64,000 bases of DNA from positions 2,872,532 to 2,936,531 of the forward strand of contig NZ_LT594621.1 of assembly GCF_900091655.1 (NCBI RefSeq), in the 5' to 3' direction. The position numbers and the translations under genes are program-made. Origin of the DNA: Culturomica massiliensis (lineage in GTDB: Bacteria; Bacteroidota; Bacteroidia; Bacteroidales; Marinifilaceae). Below, piece by piece: positions 51,972 to 61,638 of the stretch; the stretch's first letter is position 1; every line of letters starts with the position of its first letter. Below the pieces are notes generated by a model. It saw nothing but the letters and a program-made list of their open reading frames with translations, had not been told where the DNA came from and searched no databases.

Positions 51972-52229
51972 TTACTTACGGCGTGAAGGCGGATTCATCA
52001 AGGCTACAAACCAAAGCAGGACAATTGCACCGAATGTAGAAACAATCAAACTTCCGATAATTCCTCCGGTAGACCGAAGACCGACCAAGCTAAACAACCA
52101 GCCGCCCAATACACCTCCGATAATCCCGACAATCAGATTGATAAAGAAGCCGAATCCACCGCCCCGCATAATTTTACCGGCAGCCCAACCGGCAATAAGC
52201 CCAATGATAATATACCAAATAAACATCAT
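51972..52229 (-). CDS. GlsB/YeaQ/YmgE-family small membrane protein
   Basis: An 85-residue, very hydrophobic protein with three helices. Family motifs are WYIIIGLIAGWAAGKIMRGGG and NLIVGIIGGVLGGWLF. It is a stress-associated inner-membrane protein family (also called transglycosylase-associated), without a firm biochemical role. It stands alone, convergent to the GGGtGRT operon. Confidence 0.9.
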   Translation of the reverse strand: MMFIWYIIIGLIAGWAAGKIMRGGGFGFFINLIVGIIGGVLGGWLFSLVGLRSTGGIIGSLIVSTFGAIVLLWFVALMNPPSRRK

Positions 52230-52442
52230 AACTCCTTGTTTTTAAATTATACTTACTATTTCTTTAAACTTATCCTGCACAAAATAGTTTGGAAAAATCA
52301 TCATTTTCAATCGACGATACCCTCATATTTCTATTTTTCTGATGATTTTATACAGGAAAATATTTTCACATTTAACTTATTGGCTTTAGCTTTACCATCC
52401 GAAAAAAATCAACCCCAGTTATTATTTTATAAAATAAAAGAA

Positions 52443-53474
52443 ATGAAAAATGCCATTCAATTCTGCTTCGTCTTACTATTGGCAACCTGCCTTTTTTCTT
52501 GCAGGCAGACAAAAACATTTAAAGTTCTGCAATTCAATATCTGGCAGGAAGGGACGGTCGTTCCGGGCGGTTTCGATGCCATTGCCGACGAAATTATCCG
52601 AAGCGATGCCGACTTCGTCACATTAAGCGAAGTCCGTAATTACCACAGCACCCGTTTCTGCGACCGGATTGTAGAAGCGCTGAAAAAACGCGGACAAACC
52701 TACTACTCGTTTTATTCTTACGACAGCGGTTTATTAAGCCGTTATCCCATCACCGACAGTGTTACCGTTTATCCGGAAAAAAACGACCGGGGCAGTATCT
52801 ATAAAATGATCACTAAAATCGGCAATCAGGAATTTGCCGTTTATACGGCTCATCTGGACTACCGGAACTGTGCCTATTACGATGTACGCGGCTACAACGG
52901 CAATACCTGGGAAAAACAAACTCCCGTAACCGACCTGGATTCCGTATTGTTTCTGAATCGCCGGTCAGTACGTGATGATGCCATTGCCTGTTTTATTCAG
53001 GAAGCCCAAAAAGACAAAGCAGCCGGACGTATTGTTATCTTAGGCGGCGACTTTAACGAGCCGTCCCACCTGGATTGGACAGAGGCGACAAAAGATATGC
53101 GGGACCATCAGGGATTGGTCGTACCCTGGGATGTCTCGACTTTATTGCAGAAAGCAGGCTATAAAGATACTTACCGGGAACTTTATCCCGATCCGGTAAC
53201 CCATCCGGGCATGACCTGTCCTGCCGATTGCCGGAATATCGCACTCGAAAAATTGGTTTGGTCGCCTGAAGCCGACGACCGGGACCGCATTGATTTCATC
53301 ATATATGCACCCTTTAACGGACTTGCCTTAACCGACGTAACCCTGGTAGGTCCTAAAGGAGATATCCTCCGCGGAGAACGGATTAACGAAAATACGGCCG
53401 ACCCGATTATCGAACCGCTCGCAACATGGCCAACCGACCACAAAGCCGTATTAGCTACTTTTTCTTTAAAATAG
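52443..53474 (+). CDS. Endonuclease/exonuclease/phosphatase-fold lipoprotein
   Basis: A 343-residue protein from the ATG at 52443, which opens a lipoprotein signal (MKNAIQFCFVLLLATCLFSC, Cys20). The fold motifs are VLQFNIWQEG, VTLSEVRN, YTAHLDYR, ILGGDFNEPSHLDW and a final WPTDHKAVLATF, giving the metal-binding Asn/Glu/Asp/His set. Such secreted enzymes cleave phosphoesters in lipids, sugars or nucleic acids. The frame upstream of 52443 is AT-rich and not protein-like. Substrate unknown. Confidence 0.87.
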   Translation: MKNAIQFCFVLLLATCLFSCRQTKTFKVLQFNIWQEGTVVPGGFDAIADEIIRSDADFVTLSEVRNYHSTRFCDRIVEALKKRGQTYYSFYSYDSGLLSRYPITDSVTVYPEKNDRGSIYKMITKIGNQEFAVYTAHLDYRNCAYYDVRGYNGNTWEKQTPVTDLDSVLFLNRRSVRDDAIACFIQEAQKDKAAGRIVILGGDFNEPSHLDWTEATKDMRDHQGLVVPWDVSTLLQKAGYKDTYRELYPDPVTHPGMTCPADCRNIALEKLVWSPEADDRDRIDFIIYAPFNGLALTDVTLVGPKGDILRGERINENTADPIIEPLATWPTDHKAVLATFSLK

Positions 53475-53622
53475 TAACGTATGCTGATTGTTAATTTTGA
53501 TCAGGTACATAAGCCGAATACACAAAGTCTTAAATTATCAGATAAGCCGGCTTGAAAGAATTAATGATTTTTGATTAAATACTCTGAATGCCATTAGTTT
53601 ATTTACCGGTCTAAAATCGGAT

Positions 53623-53655
53623 AAAAAGGGAAGAAATCATCTTCCCTTTTTATTT
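53623..53655 (+). terminator. Intrinsic terminator
   Basis: An 11-bp perfect stem AAAAAGGGAAG/CTTCCCTTTTT (53623-53633 and 53641-53651) with a 7-nt loop, followed by ATTTT. It lies 150 bp after the endonuclease-fold gene. The remaining gap up to 53905 holds nothing recognisable. Confidence 0.78.
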
Positions 53656-53905
53656 TGTATAATTTTCATACGATAATGTCTATTTATTTGACAAAATCCA
53701 TTTAAAACAATACCAATAAACAATTGTATTTCAATACCTTATACAAACAGGCACGATAATTGTATAATTTAAAACAATGGAAATTCACATTCCCGAAAAA
53801 CCAGATTCGATTTAACAGGCATCCCATTGATTACCGATAAAACCCAAAAAACAATATCCATAACTTTAAAAAAACGAAAACTGTTTTAATCACATTGTCG
53901 TCATT

Positions 53906-56260
53906 ATGAGAATTTTAAAAGAATTTATAAGAGATTTCAAGCGATTCCGGACAGCCGGATTATTAAATATTTTGGGATTGACAGTTGCTTCTGCTGTATT
54001 TATGGCCATCTTATTCCATATCTGTTTTGAAAACGGATACGATAAATTCCGCCGAAATGCTGACCGAATATTCCGGGTAGAAATGAAAATCGGAAATGAC
54101 GGCTTCAGTTCGAATGTACCGTATCCTGTTTGTGAACTTTTGGCAGAAGGATGTCCGTCTATCGAACAATCTTTCGTTCAAAGGGACGGCTCAAACCAGG
54201 ATGTCGCTATCGAAGATGAACAAGGGGCCATCAATAAATTCAACATTCCCATTTCTACCGCCAATCTATCCATGTGTGACGTTATCGATTTTCAGATATT
54301 GTACGGGGAAGCCCGCAAAGCCTTGGCAGAACCGGGAATGATACTACTTCCGGAAAGTCAGGCGACGCGTTTGTTCGGCTCTGCGGAAGAAGCCCTGAAT
54401 CGACGAATGAAAATAAGTGGAGGTTCATGGAATACTATTGAGGGAGATTATACTGTCGCAGGAATATACAAAGACTTTCCCGGAAATTCGATTTTCTCCA
54501 ACAACTGTTATGCTAAATTAAATGAGCAGGAAATGAATTGGGGAAACTGGAATGTCCAGTTTTTTATCAAAAGTAACCTGAAAGACCCAATAGCACTGAC
54601 AAAACAATTAAACGACTTAAAAATCGCCGATGACGTATCCGAAAACGGAAAATTAGAAAAAAGAGTTACACCTTTAACAGATATCTATTTTCATTCGAAG
54701 GCCTCTTATGAAACCAAGCCTACCGGAAATCTGACCACATCACGAATTCTTTTCGGCGTATCTATCTTAATTATACTGATTGCCACGATCAATTTTATCA
54801 ATTTCTCTATGTCTTTAGCACCCGCCCGGATAAAAGGTGTAAATACCCATAAAGTTTTAGGGGCTGGTATCGGAAAATTACGTTTGCAATTGATGTGCGA
54901 AGCAATGATTTATGCAACTATAGCCTTCACTTTATCTCTGTTTTTACTCCAGTTAGCAGACCATTCGTTTATCGGACATCTATTTGCCACCTCCATTTCT
55001 CCCCAAGCACATCCCCTGACAACATTGGGATGCGGAGGGATGATCCTGATAGTCGGATTATCAGCCGGTTTCTTTCCGGCACGCTATATTACCTCTTTTG
55101 CACCGGCATTGGTACTGAAAGGAAATTTTGTATTGTCTCCCCAGGGACAACGGATAAGAAACGGACTAATGACATTTCAATTCGTAATCTCCGTCGCATT
55201 GATTACTTGTATGTTACTTATGAATAACCAGCAACGGTACATGCAGAATTATACTTTAGGATTTCATAAAGACCAAATCGTTTATTTTCAATTTAACCAA
55301 CAGTTATTCGATCAGCGACATGCTTTTACAAACGAATTGATGCAATCACCGGACATAACGGATTATGCGTATACCGATTGGATACCGGAAAGTGATAATG
55401 CCGCCACGATTAGTGGAAGTTGGAATGAAAATAATTTCCAATTCGACCGCTGGTTTGTCGACAGACGTTTTATGCAATTAATGGGTATTCCTCTCATCAG
55501 TGGTCATGAATTTTCCCAAAATCGGGAAGAAACGGAAGTCATATTTACAGAAACGGCTTTAAAACAAATGCCCTTCCTGGAAAAGTACATGGGTCAACCG
55601 GTCGAAACAGCAGGAATCTCGGGTGGAGCCCGCTTTGTAGGTATCGCAAAGGATGTCCAGCATCTTTCGCTACGTCAAGGGATTACACCTTTAGAATTTG
55701 TATGTATAAACGACCCCCAATATCATTTCGACTATATATTGTTGAAAATATCACCCAATACGGGAGATGCCATGAAATACATAAGTCAGGTATTCAATCG
55801 TTTTTCAAAATACAATAATCTGAATGTACGTTTTCTGGATGATACAATGCAGCAACGTTACGAAAAAGAAAGTCGCCTGACACAAGCTATTTCCCTATTC
55901 GGACTGATTGCCATTATCATCTCTCTGATCGGCGTATACGGCATGATTGTATACAATGCACAATATAAACGGAAAGAAATTGCATTACGGAAAGTAAACG
56001 GAGCGACAGAAAAAGAAATTCTGGTCCTGCTGAACCGGGGATTTTTCCTGCTGTTGGGGAGTTCTTTCCTGATAGCCTGTCCACTGGCTTATTATATTAT
56101 CTCGTCGTGGTTATCGAGATTTGCCTACAAAGCTCCGGTATACTGGTGGCTATTTGTATTATCGGGAGCCATTGTATTTTCAATTTCTTTGCTGACGATA
56201 AGCTGGCAAAGTTGGCGGGCTGCGACGACAAACCCGGTGGAAGGATTAAAAGAATCGTAA
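53906..56260 (+). CDS. FtsX/MacB-like ABC transporter permease
   Basis: A 784-residue protein with two FtsX-type modules. An N-terminal helix (LLNILGLTVASAVFMAILFHICF) is followed by a MacB-like periplasmic domain, then membrane blocks near residues 285-400 (ILFGVSILIILIATINFINFSM, HKVLGAGIGKLRLQLM). A second such half ends with ALRKVNGATEKEILVLLNRGFF and a final pair of helices. Bacteroidetes carry many such permeases, often for antimicrobial-peptide resistance or lipoprotein handling. No ATPase or accessory gene is adjacent, so it must use a partner encoded elsewhere. Confidence 0.9.
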   Translation: MRILKEFIRDFKRFRTAGLLNILGLTVASAVFMAILFHICFENGYDKFRRNADRIFRVEMKIGNDGFSSNVPYPVCELLAEGCPSIEQSFVQRDGSNQDVAIEDEQGAINKFNIPISTANLSMCDVIDFQILYGEARKALAEPGMILLPESQATRLFGSAEEALNRRMKISGGSWNTIEGDYTVAGIYKDFPGNSIFSNNCYAKLNEQEMNWGNWNVQFFIKSNLKDPIALTKQLNDLKIADDVSENGKLEKRVTPLTDIYFHSKASYETKPTGNLTTSRILFGVSILIILIATINFINFSMSLAPARIKGVNTHKVLGAGIGKLRLQLMCEAMIYATIAFTLSLFLLQLADHSFIGHLFATSISPQAHPLTTLGCGGMILIVGLSAGFFPARYITSFAPALVLKGNFVLSPQGQRIRNGLMTFQFVISVALITCMLLMNNQQRYMQNYTLGFHKDQIVYFQFNQQLFDQRHAFTNELMQSPDITDYAYTDWIPESDNAATISGSWNENNFQFDRWFVDRRFMQLMGIPLISGHEFSQNREETEVIFTETALKQMPFLEKYMGQPVETAGISGGARFVGIAKDVQHLSLRQGITPLEFVCINDPQYHFDYILLKISPNTGDAMKYISQVFNRFSKYNNLNVRFLDDTMQQRYEKESRLTQAISLFGLIAIIISLIGVYGMIVYNAQYKRKEIALRKVNGATEKEILVLLNRGFFLLLGSSFLIACPLAYYIISSWLSRFAYKAPVYWWLFVLSGAIVFSISLLTISWQSWRAATTNPVEGLKES

Positions 56261-56480
56261 GTTTTAAACTATAGATTCATTTATGATTTACGATTTACGA
56301 TTCATTTTTTTGCAGGAGAGGATTGTGAGCATAATCTAAAATCGTAAATTTTAAATTTAAAGCCCGATCTTGAAATATGTTTTTTCGTATTTATATACCT
56401 ATTTTAACAATTGTAACTTGTATTTTACCTATTTCAAGGCTAATCCTTGTTATCTTCTCTTTTATAAAACGTTAATAAAT
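56261..56480. repeat. Gap with inverted dispersed-repeat copies
   Basis: 56270-56310 contains ATGATTTACGATTTACGATT and 56331-56360 contains AATCTAAAATCGTAAATTT. These are opposite-strand versions of the window-wide repeat, separated by TTTTTTGCAGGAGAGGATTGTG. No gene is seen. The next 120 bp are AT-rich and featureless up to the first promoter box (TACTTTTG, 56483-56490). Confidence 0.55.
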
Positions 56481-56512
56481 ACTACTTTTGTAAGACAACA
56501 GTCCACAGAGCG

Positions 56513-56542
56513 TTGGAATGCTTTTAAATATTCTTAACTTTG
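56513..56542 (+). promoter_or_regulatory. Promoter of the structured small RNA
   Basis: TTG (56513-56515), a 19-nt spacer and TAACTTTG (56535-56542) fit the Bacteroidetes pattern. A second -7-like box, TACTTTTG, lies upstream at 56483-56490. The predicted start is near 56549. Confidence 0.6.
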
Positions 56543-56548
56543 TATCGT

Positions 56549-56757
56549 TTCGTGGTATTTACTGAAACAAACATTTTGAGAATAAAAAAGAGCGTGTTAT
56601 CTCTATTCTGGAATCTGGACAATTTCATTTATACAGGGATAAAACTTACGTTCGGGCTTACCGTATATAAGGCTAAGCGTGGACTGTTGTTTTATTTGTA
56701 TAAGGGAAGTCCAGATCCTTCAGAATAAATAGGCTAACAGATTCCACGCTTTTTTTT
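56549..56757 (+). ncRNA. Structured small RNA, possibly 6S-like
   Basis: Between a promoter and a T7 tract is a rod-like RNA. AGCGTG (56591-56596) pairs with CACGCT (56745-56750), ATCT with AGAT (56599/56739), TATTCTG with CAGAATA (56604/56721), and TCTGGAC (56614-56620) with GTCCAGA (56709-56715). TTATACA and ATAAAAC pair with TGTATAA and GTTTTAT further in. A competing 8-bp pairing of AGCGTGGA (56676-56683) with TCCACGCT (56743-56750) would form a terminator hairpin. The long, interrupted rod of about 160-200 nt resembles 6S RNA. Alternatively it is a leader for the small membrane protein gene at 56923. A reading frame inside (56540-56728) has no protein character. Confidence 0.5.
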
Positions 56758-56922
56758 CACAAGTTCTGATTTATCAAATGTCGGAAATAATAAACCCGGG
56801 AAGTTATACTTTGCGGGTCTGAAAGGACTATTGAAGGTAAATTTTTGCCATCAAATTTCAACGTTTCTTTCTCCGGTTTCATTATTTGACGACAAATGAT
56901 AGTAAATCCACCAGATTACTTT

Positions 56923-57240
56923 ATGAAAAAAATAAGCTGTATATTCGGAATTAAAACATCGGTAATACTTTTACTGATTGCTTCTTTCGTAACTGTCATG
57001 ACGACATTACTGACATACGAATCGGCCGTTTTTATGAAGTGGTTATACGGGCAAAGTTGCTCGGGAACGGGATATGTTTTCAAAGCCGTCCTGCTTTTAT
57101 TGTGGGTCTATCCCAGCATAAATCTGCTCTACATCACCTACCGAAGAAAGAGTTGGCAAGAAACCTTATTCATTTTAGTCGGTTTACTCGTCCTGTTTTT
57201 GATAACGTCTATCGTCATCGTCGGTATCATTTCCCATTAA
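56923..57240 (+). CDS. Small polytopic membrane protein (hypothetical)
   Basis: A 105-residue protein from the ATG at 56923, with three hydrophobic helices (VILLLIASFVTVMTTLL, VLLLLWVYPSINLLYITY and FILVGLLVLFLITSIVIVGIIS, cut here). Basic residues lie between helices two and three. No family recognised. An ATG nine codons earlier (56896) is possible. It ends overlapping the stop codon of the convergent ispG gene by 4 bp. Confidence 0.6.
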   Translation: MKKISCIFGIKTSVILLLIASFVTVMTTLLTYESAVFMKWLYGQSCSGTGYVFKAVLLLLWVYPSINLLYITYRRKSWQETLFILVGLLVLFLITSIVIVGIISH

Positions 57241-59069
57241 GCCGTTTTATCACACCAATCCCCATTCTCCCGGATCAATTGTCCGAGAGCAGCTATCGCC
57301 TCCTGTTCCGGTACAGCCACCCTCATCATACGACGGCCTTTATAAAGATTTACCTTACCGTTCCCGGCTCCGACATATCCATAATCAGCATCTCCCATTT
57401 CTCCCGGTCCGTTAACCACACATCCCATGACGGCAATTTTTAATTTATCAAGATGGCCGAATGCCTGCTTTACTTTTGCAACGGCTTCTTCCAAATTATA
57501 CAATGTACGTCCGCATCCGGGACAACTGACGAATTCTGCTTTATAACGCCGTAAGCCTACCGATTGGAGAATATTCCTTCCCAGATTCAACCCCAAAAGC
57601 GGATCGGAAATTGCCGGAGATGAAATCCAGATCCCATCTGCCAAGCGATCGATAAACAGACCACCGGTATGTGCCGCCACCCAAAGTTTCACCCACTCTT
57701 TGTCATTGCAATTTGTCATCACCCGGACAATAACTTTATTGGAAATACCGTTTTCACGTATCGTTTTCAACAAGCTACGAAATGCATGGTAACCGGGATT
57801 TTCAGGATTCAACACGACAACTGCCGAAGAAGAAGATAATTTCTCTGCCAGGTGCCGGTCTACCTGCATTTCCTTTATTACTTCCACAAAGGAGTCTTCA
57901 GCATTTTGTTTCTCCCAGATAAACTCTTCTGCTCCGACCAGTGGAGATACATTCCGCCGAAACACCTTCGCCCGGTCAAATGCGGCAACAGGCACAACGA
58001 CCTTCACATTTTCCGGTAATTCAGCCAATTCAGGGCCTACCGTTTCAGTATAGATCATTTCCGGAGCCTTATTCCCGGCTTTCCACCCTGTATTTATCGG
58101 GTGAAAATCCAGATCGCGGATCAGTTGTGCTTCAATACTCCCAGCCACAGAAAGATCGGCAACCACTATCGGTTTTAGCGCAACACCTGCCGTAACGGAT
58201 TTACTTTCCCGGTGATACTGCGGATCACATAACCCGACCAGCGACCTGGCCACCGGTATCTCATATTCAGGAGCCTCTGTCAGCGATACCCGTACCGTAT
58301 CTCCGATGCCTTCATTCAGTAAACAACCGATCCCTACCGCCGAACGAATCCGTCCGTCCTCTCCTTCGCCAGCCTCCGTTACCCCCAAATGCAAAGGATA
58401 AGCCATACCTTCCTCTTCCATTTGTTTCACCAACAAACGGACCGCCTCCACCATCACCCGGCAATCACTCGATTTGAGCGAAATAACTACATCCGGAAAA
58501 TCAAACTCCCGGCAGATTCTCAGATATTCCATCGTCGCTTCTACCATACCGGCCGGCGTATTTCCATACCGGCTCATAATCCGGTCCGACAAAGAACCGT
58601 GATTCGTACCGATACGGACAGCCGTATGGTGTTCCCGGCAAACTTCCAGAAATTCCGTAAATTTTTGCCTCAATACCTCCAATTCTGCGGCATACTGATC
58701 ATCCGTATACTCCAATTGCTCAAAAGTAGCCCGTTTATCCGCAAAATTACCGGGATTAATACGCACTTTTTCAACATACCGTGCTGCCACAATGGCTGCG
58801 GCAGGATTAAAATGAATATCGGCCGACAAAGGAGTCGTATAGCCCCGCTCACACAGGGCTGCACGTATATTTTTCAGATTTTCCGCTTCTTTCACTCCCT
58901 GAGCCGTAATCCTTACCAACCGGCCGCCGGCATCGATAATCCGTATCGCCTGCTCCACACAGGCTTCCGTATCCATCGTTGAAGTATTCAGCATGGATTG
59001 TATCATTACCGGCTCTTCCGAAGACAAAGACAAGTTACCGATTTTTACAATTGTAGTTTTTCTGCGCAT
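57237..59069 (-). CDS. ispG: 4-hydroxy-3-methylbut-2-enyl diphosphate synthase (long form)
   Basis: About 610 residues from the ATG at 59069 (MRRKTTIVKIGNL). The N-terminal TIM barrel has EEPVMIQSMLNTSTMD, RITAQGVKEAENL and NPGNF. A large middle insertion is followed by the [4Fe-4S] domain with CPGCGRTLYNLEEA near residue 513 and CVVNGPGEMGDADYGYVG near 548. The extra domain marks the long IspG form of Bacteroidetes, Chlamydiae and plants. The enzyme performs the penultimate step of the MEP isoprenoid pathway with ferredoxin/flavodoxin electrons. Confidence 0.96.
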   Translation of the reverse strand: MRRKTTIVKIGNLSLSSEEPVMIQSMLNTSTMDTEACVEQAIRIIDAGGRLVRITAQGVKEAENLKNIRAALCERGYTTPLSADIHFNPAAAIVAARYVEKVRINPGNFADKRATFEQLEYTDDQYAAELEVLRQKFTEFLEVCREHHTAVRIGTNHGSLSDRIMSRYGNTPAGMVEATMEYLRICREFDFPDVVISLKSSDCRVMVEAVRLLVKQMEEEGMAYPLHLGVTEAGEGEDGRIRSAVGIGCLLNEGIGDTVRVSLTEAPEYEIPVARSLVGLCDPQYHRESKSVTAGVALKPIVVADLSVAGSIEAQLIRDLDFHPINTGWKAGNKAPEMIYTETVGPELAELPENVKVVVPVAAFDRAKVFRRNVSPLVGAEEFIWEKQNAEDSFVEVIKEMQVDRHLAEKLSSSSAVVVLNPENPGYHAFRSLLKTIRENGISNKVIVRVMTNCNDKEWVKLWVAAHTGGLFIDRLADGIWISSPAISDPLLGLNLGRNILQSVGLRRYKAEFVSCPGCGRTLYNLEEAVAKVKQAFGHLDKLKIAVMGCVVNGPGEMGDADYGYVGAGNGKVNLYKGRRMMRVAVPEQEAIAALGQLIRENGDWCDKTA

Positions 59070-59117
59070 ATTCTTTCCTAAAAACTGATTCTGACTGCCG
59101 TACAATCACAAAACCTC

Positions 59118-61025
59118 CTAATTATCAAACAATTTCCGTATATTCCGGGTATTTGTACAGTTCAATATATCTTTTCCTTCCGGGGTATAAGCAAAGGCTA
59201 ATTCCGACTTATACAACTCCGTAATACGTCTCCTGACCATTTTAGAGGTAGAATTAATTGTCCCGTCTTTTTCATTCAACGCAGCAGGTAAAACGACGAC
59301 AACTGCCGGCAGCCAACGCTCGGGAAAAAGACCGGCATATTTCCCTCCGTAACGATATTCCATCAATTCCCGGCGAATCTTATCCAACATCATCTTATAC
59401 CCCTCAATTGTACCGGCCTCTATATGTTTACCCTGAATATACTCTCTCAATGCGTTTTTGTTCGGCACAATCAAGCCAACCGTATACGACGACTGGTTAT
59501 TATACAACATACAGTAATCGATAAACCGGGATTTTTCCACAATCGCCTCCTCAATCCCTTCCGGACTGTATTTCTCCCCGTCATTGGCTATCAGCAACGA
59601 TTTAAAACGCCCCAATACCGTTAAAAATCCATGTTCGTCGAGAAATCCCAAATCACCCGTATACAGCCAGCCTTCGCGTATTGTCTCTGCCGTAGAAATT
59701 TCGTTACACCAATATCCCCGCATGACATTCCCTCCCCGGATAACGATCTCTCCCTGTTCTCCCAGCGGCATTATCCCACCGTCGGCATCGCAGATCCGAA
59801 GTTCCATCGGAGTCACAGGTCGCCCTGAAGATCCGAACTTATGACACTCCGGCGTATTCGAACTGATTACCGGAGAAGCCTCGGACAAACCGTATCCTTG
59901 ATACATGGGAATTCCCAAGGCCCGGTAATATTTTTGCAATTCGACATCCAACAAAGCACCGCCTCCGATAAAAAAACGCAAATTTCCTCCGAAAGATTTC
60001 CGGATCCTCGAAAAAACCAAGCTATCGAAAAAATGCTTTACCGGTGCCACCAATACTTTCAAGCCTTTTTTTCTATAATTACCGTCCCCGTAATACCAAT
60101 AGGCAAATTTCAGCCCCCGCATATACAAAAAAGTGACAAATCTCCCCTTGCGCTGGATTTCCGCTTCGATATTTTTCCGGAAATTCTTGGCTATTGCCGG
60201 TACGCTCAACAAAACATGAGGTTTGATCTCCCGCATATTGAGCGGTATATTACGCAAAAAATCCATCGGAGAATTTCCAAAATCGACGGCCGCTAAAGAA
60301 GCTCCGTTATACATAAAAGAATAAATACCGACCGTATGTGCAAAACTATGATCCCAGGGAAGAAACAATAATACTTTATAAAATTCAGGGATACGAATCA
60401 AAGAATCGGCTTGCAACACATTGCAGACATAATTCCCATGAGTCAGTATAATCCCTTTAGGTTCTGCCGTCGTCCCTGAGGTATAGGATATATTGGCCAT
60501 ATCGGTACTTTTTACCGAACACGCGATCTCTTCCAAATGCCCGGGATGAACTCCCAGCCAACGTCTGCCCTCCTGTACCAAACGGGCAAATGAACTACAG
60601 AGACCGGTCATTTCTCCCGAAGAACGGAACACAACTATTTTTTCAACAGACTCCAACTCCCCCAATATACTGTTTAAAATATGGAGATAAAAAGGAGAAA
60701 CGAACACAAAACGGGCCCCCGAATGATTGATACGGAACACGAGTTCCCTGGCCGTCAAGCGAATGCTCAACGGTACATTGACACCTCCGGCGTATAAAAT
60801 TCCCAGTTCACTGCATACCCAATCACTACACCCTTCACTTAACAACGCAACCCGCTGTCCTTTTTTCAATCCGACGGCCAGCAATCCTGCAGCAATCTCC
60901 ATCACCCGGCTCTTCGCCCGGCTGTAGGTCAATGCCTCATATTTTCCGTCCTTCTTCTCCCACAAATAAGGGTTATCCGGAAATTTTAAACAACTCCGCT
61001 CGAATAAGTCTATAATCGTATCCAT
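59118..61025 (-). CDS. Long-chain acyl-CoA synthetase (AMP-binding)
   Basis: A 635-residue adenylate-forming enzyme. The P-loop is ISYTSGTTAEPKGIILTHG near residue 182. MYQGYGLSEASPVIS is the A5 motif, YTGDLGFLDEHGFLTVLGR the A7/A8 region, and NGEKYSPEGIEEAI and KNALREYI follow. It activates fatty acids as acyl-AMP and then acyl-CoA, at the inner face of the membrane. It lies 48 bp upstream of ispG and may share its transcript. Chain length and whether it serves phospholipid or lipid A recycling are unknown. Confidence 0.9.
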   Translation of the reverse strand: MDTIIDLFERSCLKFPDNPYLWEKKDGKYEALTYSRAKSRVMEIAAGLLAVGLKKGQRVALLSEGCSDWVCSELGILYAGGVNVPLSIRLTARELVFRINHSGARFVFVSPFYLHILNSILGELESVEKIVVFRSSGEMTGLCSSFARLVQEGRRWLGVHPGHLEEIACSVKSTDMANISYTSGTTAEPKGIILTHGNYVCNVLQADSLIRIPEFYKVLLFLPWDHSFAHTVGIYSFMYNGASLAAVDFGNSPMDFLRNIPLNMREIKPHVLLSVPAIAKNFRKNIEAEIQRKGRFVTFLYMRGLKFAYWYYGDGNYRKKGLKVLVAPVKHFFDSLVFSRIRKSFGGNLRFFIGGGALLDVELQKYYRALGIPMYQGYGLSEASPVISSNTPECHKFGSSGRPVTPMELRICDADGGIMPLGEQGEIVIRGGNVMRGYWCNEISTAETIREGWLYTGDLGFLDEHGFLTVLGRFKSLLIANDGEKYSPEGIEEAIVEKSRFIDYCMLYNNQSSYTVGLIVPNKNALREYIQGKHIEAGTIEGYKMMLDKIRRELMEYRYGGKYAGLFPERWLPAVVVVLPAALNEKDGTINSTSKMVRRRITELYKSELAFAYTPEGKDILNCTNTRNIRKLFDN

Positions 61026-61201
61026 CTTCTTCTTCCCATAATAAGGACAAAGTTAATAACAATTCCGCAATTCAGTATCAAATATCAATTTATGAATCTC
61101 TGAAAACCGGATAATCCGATAAAACACTATTTTTTCTTTTTACTGCAACTTTTGCCCCGGTTTTCTCGTATACTCCTTTCCACCGTTTAATAATTGAAGC
61201 T

Positions 61202-61411
61202 ATGAGATTAACCATTACAGGCATATTAACGCTAATTATTTTTATCATGGTGTCTGTATTAAAAAATAAAATTGAGACACCTCAAACGACCTCTGAGTCA
61301 TTCTGTCATTTCTCCGTTCAAATGACAGAGCCTCTTTTCTATGAGTTGCCGGAAGCACTTCAACCTTGTTCCTTTCTCAAGGAGGCTATACGAATTCCCT
61401 ATGACGACTGA
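61202..61411 (+). CDS. Possible small membrane-anchored protein (hypothetical)
   Basis: A 69-residue frame with an N-terminal hydrophobic helix (LTITGILTLIIFIMVSVL) and a polar tail with two cysteines. It starts at an ATG in a gap between the divergent acyl-CoA synthetase and the ilv leader region. No family recognised; could be a real small protein or chance. Confidence 0.35.
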   Translation: MRLTITGILTLIIFIMVSVLKNKIETPQTTSESFCHFSVQMTEPLFYELPEALQPCSFLKEAIRIPYDD

Positions 61412-61584
61412 ATCCGGACACGCAATCTCCGGTTTACCATTACAAATCCGTTTCCATTTTTTTCATTCAAACCGGAAATTTCAATTCTAAATTTAAAACC
61501 ATACGTTTTTCATTTTTATGCATACGTTTGTATTTGTATAATTCTATACAAAAGCATCGTTTCGTGTAAATATTACAAGAAATA

Positions 61585-61617
61585 TTTGGTATTCACAAAG
61601 TTTCATTATTATATTTG
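61585..61617 (+). promoter_or_regulatory. Bacteroides-type promoter of the ilv operon
   Basis: TTTG (61585-61588), a 21-nt spacer and TATATTTG (61610-61617) match the consensus. Transcription would start near 61624, just before the leader peptide ATG at 61639. The preceding gap (61412-61584) shows no other feature. Confidence 0.82.
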
Positions 61618-61638
61618 CCTGCATAAAAATGTAAAAGT

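Noticed and set aside
56540..56728. A 62-codon plus-strand frame.
   Set aside because: It falls inside a promoter-to-terminator segment whose sequence is explained by extended base pairing; no protein-like features.
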